Origin: Pseudanabaena biceps | GTDB taxonomy: Bacteria > Cyanobacteriota > Cyanobacteriia > Pseudanabaenales > Pseudanabaenaceae | Direction of reading: 5' to 3' | Assembly: GCA_013361095.1 (NCBI GenBank) | Contig: JAATWA010000001.1 | Coordinates: 1,714,501-1,778,500 of the forward strand | DNA: 64,000 bases | Shown: positions 34,301 through 42,319 of the stretch, piece after piece | Numbering within the stretch: the stretch's first letter is position 1 | Layout of the letters: each line of letters begins with the position of its first letter | Notes under the pieces: model-generated | What the model saw: only the letters and a program-made list of their open reading frames with translations | Told to the model about the DNA's origin: nothing | Database searches by the model: none | Translations under genes and position numbers: made by a program

Positions 34301-37300
34301 ATATTGCCTTAGCATTAATGGAACGTTTTCAAGTCACAAAATTTAAAGCGAAAATCTTTAATTTGATTTATCATTTCGTGCGCCCTTGGCAGGCTCCAAT
34401 CAGAGAGATGCTTATACCTCTACTAGATGGTTATCAGTCAGGGCTTGCCTTGGGGGATTTAGAATTTGCAGCTTACTGTATTTTCAATTATTGTCAAATA
34501 GAATACTTCGCAGGTGAGAGATTGGATAAAGTTAAAACAAATATGCAATCCTATGGCGAAGCGATCGCGCATTTAAATCAATCCACGGCTCTAAACTTTC
34601 ACCAAATCGGTTGTCAATCAGCCCTAAATTGGCTAGGGGAAAGCGTTAATGCACAAGTTTTGATTGGTGATGTTTATAACGAAACCGAACGATTGGCAAC
34701 CCACATAGAAGCTGGAGATTCTTATTCTGTGGGAAGTGTATATGTGCATAAATTAATGCTCACTTACCATTTTGGAAATGCAGAAGAGCTGCTAGTAATT
34801 GTCGATCTTGCCGAGAAGTCGATTATGAGTTTAGGAGGATCAATTTTATTCGGTGTTTTCTATTTCTATCAAGCACTAACATTTTTATCTTTAAAAACCT
34901 TAGATTTGACAACGGAAGATATAACTATTTCACGTCATGAGAAAATTTGCGAGGCTCTAGCCAAACTTGCTCAATGGGCAGATCATGCTCCTGCGAATTT
35001 TGCTCATCGCCTATATTTAGTTAAGGCTGAGATGGCTAGGGTGCAAGAAAAAATCATTGAGGCGATGGATTTGTATGATCAGGCGATCGCTTTAGCAAAA
35101 GAGAATCAATATATCCAAGAAGAAGCGTTAGCAAACGAGCTAGCTGCTAAGTTTTATCTAGCTCAAGGGCGTAACTTTATCGCGCAAGCCTATATGCAGG
35201 GAGCGAGATATGCCTATTTAAAGTGGGGTGCGATCGCTAAAGTTCAACACTTAGAAAAGTGCTATCCCCAAATTTTAGAAAGTTCTATCACTAAAAATGT
35301 GACCACTCGCCCCCAGCAGCGATCTAACTCTAATCCATCTACTATCAATCACGTCACTGCGATCGATCTCGAAACAGTAATCCGTTCAACTCAAGCGATC
35401 GCCAAAGAAATTCATCTCGAACAATTGCTAAAATCGGTAATGACGATTTTGATTGAGAGTGCAGGGGCGCAAACAGGCTATTTACTATTACCTACTAGCC
35501 CCGATTTGATTGCGGAAGATCCTTCAAGCTTAGCCCGTCTAGAACATTGGCGTATTGAAGCAATCAAGACGATTAATTATGAAAATGTAGTTGCGATGCA
35601 GTCAATTCCCCTTGACTCAAAATCATCTGACAATATTACTTATGTTCCAATTTCTCTCATTCATTATGTTGCGAGGACACAAGAGAGCATCGTGTTGAAT
35701 GAGGCAGATCACAATGGTAGCTTTCAGAATGATCCTTGGATTGTGCAGAATCATTCTAAATCTTTGCTATGTATGCCTCTGCTCAATCAAAGTGTTTTAG
35801 TTGGGATCATCTTTTTAGAGAATAATCTCATCACCAATGCCTTCACCCCAAATCGTATTGAAATTCTTAAGCTAATTTCAACTCAAGCTGCTACTTCCAT
35901 TCTCAAAGCGCGTCTATTAGCACAACAAGCTGAATTAAATCAAGCTTTGCAAGCAGAAATTAGCGATCGCCGACTAGCCGAACAAGAACGCGATCGCCTA
36001 ATAACGATTATGCAGTCGTCCACGGACATCATCGGGATGTCTTCCCCCTCAGGCAGAGTCATTTGGAATAACGCCCAAGCAAATCGCATCAGAAACTTAC
36101 CACCCGATGCCGATGCCTCCAAGTTGAGTATTCCCAACTATCACCCCCAATGGGCTTTAGAAATTGTGCAGAAGCAGGGAATTCCGACCGCGATCCAAAA
36201 AGGAGTGTGGGTTGGAGAAACAGCGTTTCTAGGTCAAGGCGGACAAGAAATACCTGTTTCTCAAATGATTATTGCCCATAGAGATAGCGATGGGAATTTA
36301 GAATACTTTTCTACGATCATGCGCGACATTAGCGAAGCGAAAGCGCGGGAATCTGCGCTAAGCAGGTCAGAAGCAACCCTAAAAAACTTAGTGGCAGGGA
36401 CTTCAGCCGTAACGGGTGCGGACTTCTTCTCAGCTCTCACACAGCACATTGCAGAAGCTCTAGAAGTGGAATTTGCGATGGTTACGCAATTGATTGGCGA
36501 AATATTGTATAGCTTAGCATTTTGGGGTTCAGGTAGTTTGCAACCAGAAATGAGTTATCGACCAGCTTGTACGCCCTGTGAAGTCGCATTACGAGATGGC
36601 GAACTGATTTGTCACACCTCTGTCCAACAGATGTTTCCCGATGATTTGGACTTAGTGACAATGCAAGTTGATAGCTATATGGGAATTGCTTTAAAGGATG
36701 CCGAAGGAAATGCGATTGGCAATCTCTGTATATTTGATAAGCAACCTCTTAAGGATATTCCCAGAATCAGAGATATTTTGCAAGTATTTGCCGCGAGGGC
36801 TTCAGCAGAATTGCAGCGCAAAACTGCCAATGAACAAATCTATGAACTCAATCAGTCCCTTGAGGCAAGAGTGAAGGAACGTACGGCACAATTAGAAATT
36901 ACCAATAAAGAATTAGAGGCTTTTTCCTATTCTGTTTCCCATGATCTCCGAGCTCCTCTGAGGGCTGTTAATGGATTTGCGCGAATTTTGCAAGAAGACT
37001 ACGGAAGTCGCCTAGATGATGAAGGTAAACGCTATCTCCAAATTGTGCGTGACAATGCGACACGTATGGGAGAGTTAATTGATGATTTGCTAAATCTTTC
37101 GCGGTGGAATCGTCGAGAAATTTCTAAGCGATTAATTGTTGTTAATGATCTGATTAACCAAGTGTTAGCTGACTTTAAGAATGAGATCACAAGTCGTAAT
37201 ATTGAATTAATTATTGCCGACTTACCTAACTGTCAAGCGGACATCTCTCTCTTAACTCAAGTTTGGATTAATCTTATCTCTAATGCTATTAAGTACACAG

Positions 37301-37575
37301 GTAAAGTTGAACATCCTTGTATAGAAATTGGCTACCAAAGGATTAACGATAAACTAACTTATTTTATTCGCGATAATGGCGCTGGTTTTGATATGCAATA
37401 TGCAGACAAACTATTTGGTGTGTTTCAAAGAATGCATTTAGAACGAGATTTTGAAGGTACTGGCATCGGATTAGCGATCGTCTACAAGATAATCCAAAGA
37501 CATGGGGGGAATATTTGGGCAGAATCTGCACTCAACCAAGGGGCAACTTTTTACTTCGCGATCGCTGATGCTTAG
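31372..37575 (+). CDS. Giant multi-sensor fusion: Ser/Thr kinase, ATPase, GAF/PAS, histidine kinase
   Basis: 2067 residues. Order: Hanks-type kinase (1-280; K37, HRDINPANI with H127-D129, DFG at 148-150); NTPase module of the kinase-linked AAA type (P-loop GYSGVGKS 333-340, Walker B VIFLDDLQWAD); long helical TPR-like region (about 700-1320); GAF (about 1350-1510); PAS (about 1540-1650); second GAF (about 1665-1800); histidine kinase with phospho-His1857 in SVSHDLRAPL and ATP boxes DNGAGFD and GTGIGLAIV. Combines Ser/Thr and two-component signalling in one chain, as in cyanobacterial heterocyst-linked Hik families. A response regulator gene follows about 260 bp downstream. Confidence 0.95.
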   Translation: MLASLSDYQAIAKIYESSNSQVYRGLRVADQLPVILKVLSAEIPTSQVVGRYRLEYETTNIFDSELVIKAYDFQRCQESFVIVLEDIGGKSLEDFLEENELSLTETLGIAIQICEAVAQIHAANVIHRDINPANIIINPETYQLKMIDFGIASVLPREQLIFDHQGLLEGTLAYISPEQTGRMNRSLDYRTDIYSMGITFYEMFVGCLPFINEDPLELIHHHLALEPIAPHHRNHQVPLMLSRIIEKLIAKNAEERYQSAWGVKADLEECLRQWQTQQQIEVFPLAAQDIADRFLISEKLYGRTIEVDRLLTSFNQVANAQTNQNVEMILISGYSGVGKSRLVHEIHRLITSSRGYFISGKFEQYQRDIPYLAIVQALQSLITQLLTESEASLQKWRSLLIEALGSNSHVITEIIPNLSLMIGKQPDAIANEDLSASESQNRFNLVFQKFIGVFAQPAHPLVIFLDDLQWADLSSLKLLQLLALSSQQKSLLLVGTYRDNEVNAAHPMMQMIEGIQQADRTIQRIHLQELNLSSINELIADTLHCSPIKALPLAELIQQKTGGNPFFMNEFLKSLYSDRLISFDYQSRQWQWSITQIQNCGITDNLVSLMAEKIQKLSDRIQQLLKIAACIGSQFDFQTIARLFDTDISIIPTIQEAIATGLILPLSKASQSIHYGSELTNQPPEIIYKFAHDRIQQAVYLLINEVDKISLHYRIGKILLQNIDKHSDQIEAQIFKIVGQFRFAESQITEQKERDYLAKLNLLAANRARLSYAYNSSVQYCQTGLQLLAFDHWEDQPQLAQELFLEKITAASLAGEFALVDQIIELVTPRLTSIYEIIKFVEVQIQSLIARNQLTEAIAIALNLLTQLGVDLPREPDQRTSAHLNIDIVAKKLVDIGNPLALPAMSDPSKLAAMKILSNIASAAYIGNPALYPIIVLKQVELSLEFGNTAETAYAFSTYGLILCVSNQIAQGNQAADIALALMERFQVTKFKAKIFNLIYHFVRPWQAPIREMLIPLLDGYQSGLALGDLEFAAYCIFNYCQIEYFAGERLDKVKTNMQSYGEAIAHLNQSTALNFHQIGCQSALNWLGESVNAQVLIGDVYNETERLATHIEAGDSYSVGSVYVHKLMLTYHFGNAEELLVIVDLAEKSIMSLGGSILFGVFYFYQALTFLSLKTLDLTTEDITISRHEKICEALAKLAQWADHAPANFAHRLYLVKAEMARVQEKIIEAMDLYDQAIALAKENQYIQEEALANELAAKFYLAQGRNFIAQAYMQGARYAYLKWGAIAKVQHLEKCYPQILESSITKNVTTRPQQRSNSNPSTINHVTAIDLETVIRSTQAIAKEIHLEQLLKSVMTILIESAGAQTGYLLLPTSPDLIAEDPSSLARLEHWRIEAIKTINYENVVAMQSIPLDSKSSDNITYVPISLIHYVARTQESIVLNEADHNGSFQNDPWIVQNHSKSLLCMPLLNQSVLVGIIFLENNLITNAFTPNRIEILKLISTQAATSILKARLLAQQAELNQALQAEISDRRLAEQERDRLITIMQSSTDIIGMSSPSGRVIWNNAQANRIRNLPPDADASKLSIPNYHPQWALEIVQKQGIPTAIQKGVWVGETAFLGQGGQEIPVSQMIIAHRDSDGNLEYFSTIMRDISEAKARESALSRSEATLKNLVAGTSAVTGADFFSALTQHIAEALEVEFAMVTQLIGEILYSLAFWGSGSLQPEMSYRPACTPCEVALRDGELICHTSVQQMFPDDLDLVTMQVDSYMGIALKDAEGNAIGNLCIFDKQPLKDIPRIRDILQVFAARASAELQRKTANEQIYELNQSLEARVKERTAQLEITNKELEAFSYSVSHDLRAPLRAVNGFARILQEDYGSRLDDEGKRYLQIVRDNATRMGELIDDLLNLSRWNRREISKRLIVVNDLINQVLADFKNEITSRNIELIIADLPNCQADISLLTQVWINLISNAIKYTGKVEHPCIEIGYQRINDKLTYFIRDNGAGFDMQYADKLFGVFQRMHLERDFEGTGIGLAIVYKIIQRHGGNIWAESALNQGATFYFAIADA

Positions 37576-37713
37576 AGTAAATAATTTAGGCGGGCGTGGC
37601 TTCGCCGCGTCACTAGGAAGTAAATACGAATAAAATCAGCTTTATTGGTATTGAAAACAGCGAAAATGAAAACACTTTGGGCTTACAATGAGCAAACAGG
37701 AATAATTGAAAAA

Positions 37714-37772
37714 ATAAAATCTAAATATCTGTGGCGCAAGTGCAGCCTGAGTCACAGATATTTAGATTTTAT
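37714..37772. repeat. Inverted repeat with 20-bp arms
   Basis: ATAAAATCTAAATATCTGTG and its complement enclose a 19-nt loop. Its loop and ends differ from the main palindrome family. Lies between the giant kinase and the response regulator, so it may terminate the kinase transcript or attenuate read-through. Confidence 0.8.
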
Positions 37773-37832
37773 GCTTAATTGTACCTTGCTACCTAATTTG
37801 AAGATTTGTGTTAACCCTTTTGAAATCTCTTA

Positions 37833-38297
37833 ATGACAAGCCAAACGTCTGAACAACCTATTTCGATATTATTAGTTGAAGACAATCCTGCGGATGCTGA
37901 ATTAGCAATTCGAGCTTTACGGCGTAATCAAATTAGTAATCAAATTCAATTATTGGTAGATGGAGCAGAAGCGCTTGATTTTATTTTTTGTCGTGGCGAA
38001 TATATAAATCGGCGAATTACAGATCATCCTAAAATTGTATTTTTAGATTTAAAACTACCTAAAATTAATGGCTTAGAAGTTTTACAACAGATAAAGTCTG
38101 ATCCCCGTACCAAGACGATTCCAATTGTGATGTTAACCTCTTCATCTCAAGATTGCGATGTGGTCGAAAGCTATAAACTCGGGGTCAATAGCTATATTGT
38201 TAAGCCTGTAGATTTTGAAGATTTTAATAGGACTGTTGAACAGATGGGGCTTTATTGGTTATTGATGAATCGAGCATCACATTCTTTCGCGGTGTAG
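37833..38297 (+). CDS. Response regulator (Rcp1/CheY-like, single domain)
   Basis: 154-residue receiver domain without output domain. Phospho-acceptor Asp72 in VFLDLKLPKINGLEVL, acidic pocket VEDNPADAELA, Thr/Ser switch MLTSSSQD and Lys in VKPVDFEDF. The insertion DFIFCRGEY is typical of the Rcp1 group that partners phytochromes and GAF-containing histidine kinases in cyanobacteria. Genetic linkage makes the 2067-residue kinase its likely donor. Confidence 0.93.
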   Translation: MTSQTSEQPISILLVEDNPADAELAIRALRRNQISNQIQLLVDGAEALDFIFCRGEYINRRITDHPKIVFLDLKLPKINGLEVLQQIKSDPRTKTIPIVMLTSSSQDCDVVESYKLGVNSYIVKPVDFEDFNRTVEQMGLYWLLMNRASHSFAV

Positions 38298-38306
38298 CAT
38301 TTATTT

Positions 38307-38339
38307 AAAGAGAGGCGGCGCTTCGCGCCGCCTCTCTTT
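38307..38339. repeat. Palindrome with 15-bp arms
   Basis: AAAGAGAGGCGGCGC around TTC, 10 bp after the response-regulator stop. Probable terminator as well as family member. Confidence 0.9.
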
Positions 38340-38347
38340 CTTTTTTG

Positions 38348-38492
38348 GGACTTACGCAAAATTTAAATTGCCCTCATCCCCCACCCCCTTCTCCCAGAGC
38401 GGGAGAAGGGGAGCAAGAAATTTTCTTGTTCCCCTCTCCCAAAAAGGGAGAGGGGCTAGGGGTGAGGGTCTTAGCAACTTGTGTGTAAGTCC
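38348..38492. mobile_element. MITE-like element with terminal inverted repeats
   Basis: 145 bp bounded by GGACTTACGCA and its near complement TGTGTAAGTCC. The interior is C-rich then G-rich (CCCTCATCCCC ... GGGGTGAGGG), with two shorter inner inverted repeats around AGAAATTTTCT. It has no coding capacity. This pattern is common in cyanobacterial non-autonomous elements, but the parent transposase is not identifiable here. Confidence 0.65.
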
Positions 38493-38499
38493 TATTTTC

Positions 38500-40290
38500 T
38501 CAAAAGCTTTGATCGCAGGCTTCTATTACTTGATTCCAAATTGCCAAATGCAATTTTTTATTTTGTTCGCGATCGCTTCTAATTTCTAAGACTTGGGTTC
38601 CCTTAGCCACTAAAGACGCATTCACCGCGTCGTGCAAATGCTGCCAATCCTTAATCAAAATATGCTGGCAATCGTAGGCGGTCACCAAGGGCGCAAAGTC
38701 CAGTCCGTGAGCTGTGCCGAAGAACTCCTCAAAAGTATCTGTAAACTTAGAAATTGGCAATAAATTAAAAATGCCGCCACCGTCATTATTTAACAGAATC
38801 ACCGTCAGAGAAATTTGGTATTTTTTGGCAGCTAATAGTCCGTTCAAATCATGATAAAAAGCCAAATCACCACAAATAAGAACCATAGGAAGATCGCATC
38901 CCCACGCTGCACCAAGCGCACTGGATATCGTGCCATCAATTCCATTTGCGCCGCGATTGGCTAAGACCGTAATTGCGCGATCGCTATGAAAGAATGTATC
39001 CAAATCTCGAATTGGTGTACTGCTCGCGACATAGATATAAGCATCTTCAGGCAAAATCTGCGCTAGTTCTGCATAAACCTTGCCATCAAACAATTCATCA
39101 ATGGATTTTAAGTAGTTTATGATTGTCTGCTCCGCGATCGTTTCTGCTAGCTCAAAATCCATTCGCCATTTTATATCTTGCCAACCTGATTGCGCGTAGT
39201 TCTCAAGGTAATTGGCAAGCTGTTCGCAAAAGCTGACAGGCTCTACATTCAGCGCTTGGGTCAACCCGTGGGTAGGATCGCTATTGATAGAACCGACAAT
39301 GATTTGTTGACAACTAATATGTTGTTGCATCCAAAGTAAATAACTTTTGGAAGTCGGCATTGCCCCAAAGCGAATTACTAGCTCAGGTGCATGGTTTTTG
39401 CAGAAATTTGGCGATCGCAAGAAGCTGTCGTAATGTCCAATTTCATTACGCCGATGTGTTCCCGTTGCTTCGATCAATAATGGATAGCCCGTTGCTCTCG
39501 CCAATCTCCGCACCGCACTCAAAAACTGTGGCGGCGAATCATAGACACCAACCACGATTACACCCTTGGGATGCTCAATGACTTGCGCTGCAATCGTGGC
39601 GATCGCTTCCATATCAAGGCATCGACCACCTGCAATAATTTGACTATAAGCCTCACCCGATGGATTGCCGATCATCGCTTCAGGACTGCTCAAAGCCAAG
39701 TCTTCAGGAATATCAGAGGGAATGGGAATTGGCGGCATCGGATCAGCAAAGGGAAAGTTGAGATGCACAGCTCCTGCGGGTGTTTCGCCTTTGCCCATCG
39801 CAATGCTGACTGATCGCCCTACGAGCGATCGCAAATAGCGCAATCGAAAACCTAAAATCTCTGGGGTTCCTACTTCAAAGAAATAGCGAACGTATTTTCC
39901 ATAGATGTTAATTTGGTCAATGGTTTGTCCTGAGCCGCAGTCGCGCATCTCTGGCGGACGATCAGCGGTCAATATCACAAGGGGAATCCGACTGTAGTAA
40001 GCCTCAATAATCGCGGGATAGTAATTAGCCGCCGCAGTTCCTGAAGTGCAAAGTAGCGCCACAGGAGCCATTTTTACCTTCGCTAAACCCAGCGCAAAAA
40101 AGCTACTCGATCGCTCATCAATATGCACCAAGATCTGAAAATCAGCATAGCGATCGCGCAGTTCTGCAAAGGCAATAACTAGCGGTGTGGAACGCGAACC
40201 GGGGGAGATGCAAACAGTCCGCACTCCAGAGCGATACATCTCTTCCACAACGAGACTAGCCCAGAGCGTATTCCGATTAGTAGTATTCAT
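38500..40290 (-). CDS. menD: MenD, SEPHCHC synthase
   Basis: 596-residue thiamine-diphosphate enzyme, 2-succinyl-5-enolpyruvyl-6-hydroxy-3-cyclohexene-1-carboxylate synthase. It condenses 2-oxoglutarate with isochorismate, an early committed step toward phylloquinone, the photosystem I quinone of cyanobacteria. Features: CISPGSRSTPLVIAF near the N-terminus, LTADRPPEMRDCGSGQTIDQ, and the C-terminal thiamine-binding segment CGDLAFYHDLNGLLAA with NNDGGGIF. Normal length. It overlaps maf by 4 nt (ATGA), so the two form an operon. Confidence 0.97.
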   Translation of the reverse strand: MNTTNRNTLWASLVVEEMYRSGVRTVCISPGSRSTPLVIAFAELRDRYADFQILVHIDERSSSFFALGLAKVKMAPVALLCTSGTAAANYYPAIIEAYYSRIPLVILTADRPPEMRDCGSGQTIDQINIYGKYVRYFFEVGTPEILGFRLRYLRSLVGRSVSIAMGKGETPAGAVHLNFPFADPMPPIPIPSDIPEDLALSSPEAMIGNPSGEAYSQIIAGGRCLDMEAIATIAAQVIEHPKGVIVVGVYDSPPQFLSAVRRLARATGYPLLIEATGTHRRNEIGHYDSFLRSPNFCKNHAPELVIRFGAMPTSKSYLLWMQQHISCQQIIVGSINSDPTHGLTQALNVEPVSFCEQLANYLENYAQSGWQDIKWRMDFELAETIAEQTIINYLKSIDELFDGKVYAELAQILPEDAYIYVASSTPIRDLDTFFHSDRAITVLANRGANGIDGTISSALGAAWGCDLPMVLICGDLAFYHDLNGLLAAKKYQISLTVILLNNDGGGIFNLLPISKFTDTFEEFFGTAHGLDFAPLVTAYDCQHILIKDWQHLHDAVNASLVAKGTQVLEIRSDREQNKKLHLAIWNQVIEACDQSF

Positions 40291-40913
40291 CGGATGATGG
40301 TTCCATTGCTACTAAAGTGCAGTCCATAGCCCAGTTCAGCTAACATTTGCCGCAAAATTGGCAAACTCAAGCCTAAAACATTAGTATGACAGCCTTCTAT
40401 CTTATCAATTAACCATCCCCCTAACTTCTCTAAAGTGAAGCATCCTGCACAACATAGAGGCTCCCCAGACTCCGCATAGCTCTCAATTTCTGCGTCACTA
40501 GCATTACTAAAATACACTTTGGTGATGCCATAGCGCATGACCGAACGCTGCGATTTAGTGTCGATCAAGCAATGCCCTGTATAGAGTTCACAATAGTTGC
40601 CACGCATCTTTTGCCATGTCGCGATCGCCACCTCTTTAGATTCAGGCTTCCCATAGATCATGCCATTTAGATACATGATGGAATCACATCCCATGATTAG
40701 GGAATGCTGTCCTGCTACTTCCTTCTCTAATTCTGACAAGACAGCTTTTGCTTTGCACTGTGCCAAAGTCAACACCAAGCTAGTGGGATCGCTCACTTGA
40801 ATCGCATCTTCATCAAAATGACTGACCCTAATCATGGGATTTATACCCGCATTTTCAAGGATTTTTTTGCGCGTTGGTGAGGCTGAGGCAAGAACAAAAA
40901 CGGGATAGGACAT
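40287..40913 (-). CDS. maf: Maf-family nucleotide pyrophosphatase
   Basis: 208-residue cytoplasmic protein of the Maf/YhdE family, which hydrolyses non-canonical or surplus nucleoside triphosphates to monophosphates. The signature VLASASPTRKKIL at residues 7-19, FDEDAI and GCDSIMYLNG are conserved. Upstream gene of the menD pair with 4-nt overlap, which makes menD translation coupled to maf. Starts at ATG. Confidence 0.92.
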   Translation of the reverse strand: MSYPVFVLASASPTRKKILENAGINPMIRVSHFDEDAIQVSDPTSLVLTLAQCKAKAVLSELEKEVAGQHSLIMGCDSIMYLNGMIYGKPESKEVAIATWQKMRGNYCELYTGHCLIDTKSQRSVMRYGITKVYFSNASDAEIESYAESGEPLCCAGCFTLEKLGGWLIDKIEGCHTNVLGLSLPILRQMLAELGYGLHFSSNGTIIR

Positions 40914-40968
40914 ACTGTAATAGAAAGGCGATGTATAGACATTATAAGCAAAACCAGTCCTCGATCAA

Positions 40969-41051
40969 CCGAACCAATAAATTTTTAAAAGTGTTGCAAC
41001 GCAACACTTTTAAAAATTTACTGGTTCGGATTTAAGCGCCAAGCGATGTAA
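40969..41051. repeat. Composite repeat: GTGTTGC-type palindrome plus mini-hairpin
   Basis: 29-bp arms with outer CCGAACCA and apex GTGTTGC around AAC (40969-41029), then TTAAGCGCCAAGCGATGTAA (41032-41051). Confidence 0.92.
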
Positions 41052-41133
41052 ACGCAACTTGCGATCGCACAACCTTTGGGGCAATTTGACGTAAACTCAT
41101 GATCGATTTGTCTATGGCTTTAACCAAATTTCG

Positions 41134-42117
41134 ATGATTACCAACATTCCTAACCCAAAGATAGAAAACGAACTAGTCCAGCCTGATGACTGGCTCTATA
41201 ATCGCTCTGTTTTAAAATGGACATCGCAACCACATCTCAGAAAGCAGTTGCCATTCCTATATAAAATCTTTGGTTGGTATTGCCAAATATACTTCCAAAC
41301 TACAAATCAACAGAAGCTAAAAGGTGGACGCGGTCTATTTCGATTTCTATCGGGAATATTTTCTCAGCTTTCACCCGATCGCTTTTTACATCTACAACTA
41401 AAGGACTATCAAGTATTTCTCAATCCGACGGATATGCGACTATTTCAAGTTGTCAATGAATTATCTGAACCTGAGTCCGACACAAATGTGTTATCGCATT
41501 TACTGGCAGAGGGAGATACATTTTTGGATGTTGGCGCAAATCATGGCAGTTTTGCGATCGTGGCTAGCAAGCTAGTCGGCAAAACGGGGCTAGTTCTGGC
41601 AGTGGAGCCACAACCTCGACTGGCTAAGGCGGTGGAAAAATCATTAGCCGCCAATGCCCTCTGCAAATTCCAGATTCTCAACCTAGCCGTCGGCGATCGC
41701 GATGGAGAAATTGAACTGTTAGTCCCAATTGGCACATCTGGCTCGGCGGGAGTATTTCCCGAACATTCCGCCACCCATCAACACAATTCGATTAAGGTTC
41801 CATTGCGAAGATTTGATGATTTAGTTGCATGGCAAAGCTTTACAGGGAAAGTCGTGCTGAAGTTAGATGTGGAAGGAAGTGAATGTGCATTTCTTTTGGG
41901 CGCGACCAACATGATCAAGGCTCTCCGACCAAATTTGATTATCGAAGTGCATCCCACTAGCCTCAAAGCCGCAGGTGCAACGGGCGATCGCCTCAAAGAG
42001 CTATTGCAAGAGCTAGGATATAGTCGCTATGCCGAAATCCATGACTGCGATCGCACCTTTGCCCTTGAAGAACTTAATACTGGTATTCAGAGAAATGTGG
42101 TGATGATGATGGCTTGA
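41134..42117 (+). CDS. FkbM-family methyltransferase
   Basis: 327 residues. The FkbM S-adenosylmethionine-dependent methyltransferase domain occupies about 115-325: motif I FLDVGANHGSFAIVASKL, then VEPQPRLAKAVEKSL and VVLKLDVEGSECAFLLGA (the diagnostic KxDVEG block). About 110 residues before it have no recognised domain. Family members methylate sugar hydroxyls in polysaccharides or secondary metabolites; no glycan genes are adjacent, so the substrate is unknown. Confidence 0.9.
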   Translation: MITNIPNPKIENELVQPDDWLYNRSVLKWTSQPHLRKQLPFLYKIFGWYCQIYFQTTNQQKLKGGRGLFRFLSGIFSQLSPDRFLHLQLKDYQVFLNPTDMRLFQVVNELSEPESDTNVLSHLLAEGDTFLDVGANHGSFAIVASKLVGKTGLVLAVEPQPRLAKAVEKSLAANALCKFQILNLAVGDRDGEIELLVPIGTSGSAGVFPEHSATHQHNSIKVPLRRFDDLVAWQSFTGKVVLKLDVEGSECAFLLGATNMIKALRPNLIIEVHPTSLKAAGATGDRLKELLQELGYSRYAEIHDCDRTFALEELNTGIQRNVVMMMA

Positions 42118-42141
42118 GCGAAGGCTCTATTGGTGACAATC

Positions 42142-42186
42142 CTCAAAACCTGTAGCGAACGCGCAGCGTTCGCTACAGGTTTTGAG
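42142..42186. repeat. Palindrome with 21-bp arms
   Basis: CTCAAAACCTGTAGCGAACGC around GCA, 24 bp after the methyltransferase stop. Different arm sequence, same AAAACC/GGTTTT frame. Also a plausible terminator. Confidence 0.92.
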
Positions 42187-42319
42187 TCTGGTTTTTAACT
42201 ATGCTCAACTAGCTCAAGTTTTTGGGATTTAAAAAACGCGCAAAGGTCTGTAGCGTCAAACTAGCGCAAAAAAATGATAATCTTAGTAAAAAGTTAAGTT
42301 TTGTTAATCCTCCAAACCT

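Noticed and set aside
31372..37575. Frameshift or gene fusion artefact in the giant kinase
   Set aside because: The frame is continuous with linkers between domains, and the domain order is known from other cyanobacteria.
37645..37833. 62-residue ORF between the giant kinase and the response regulator
   Set aside because: It reads straight through the 37714-37772 inverted repeat and ends on the next start codon. Likely spurious.
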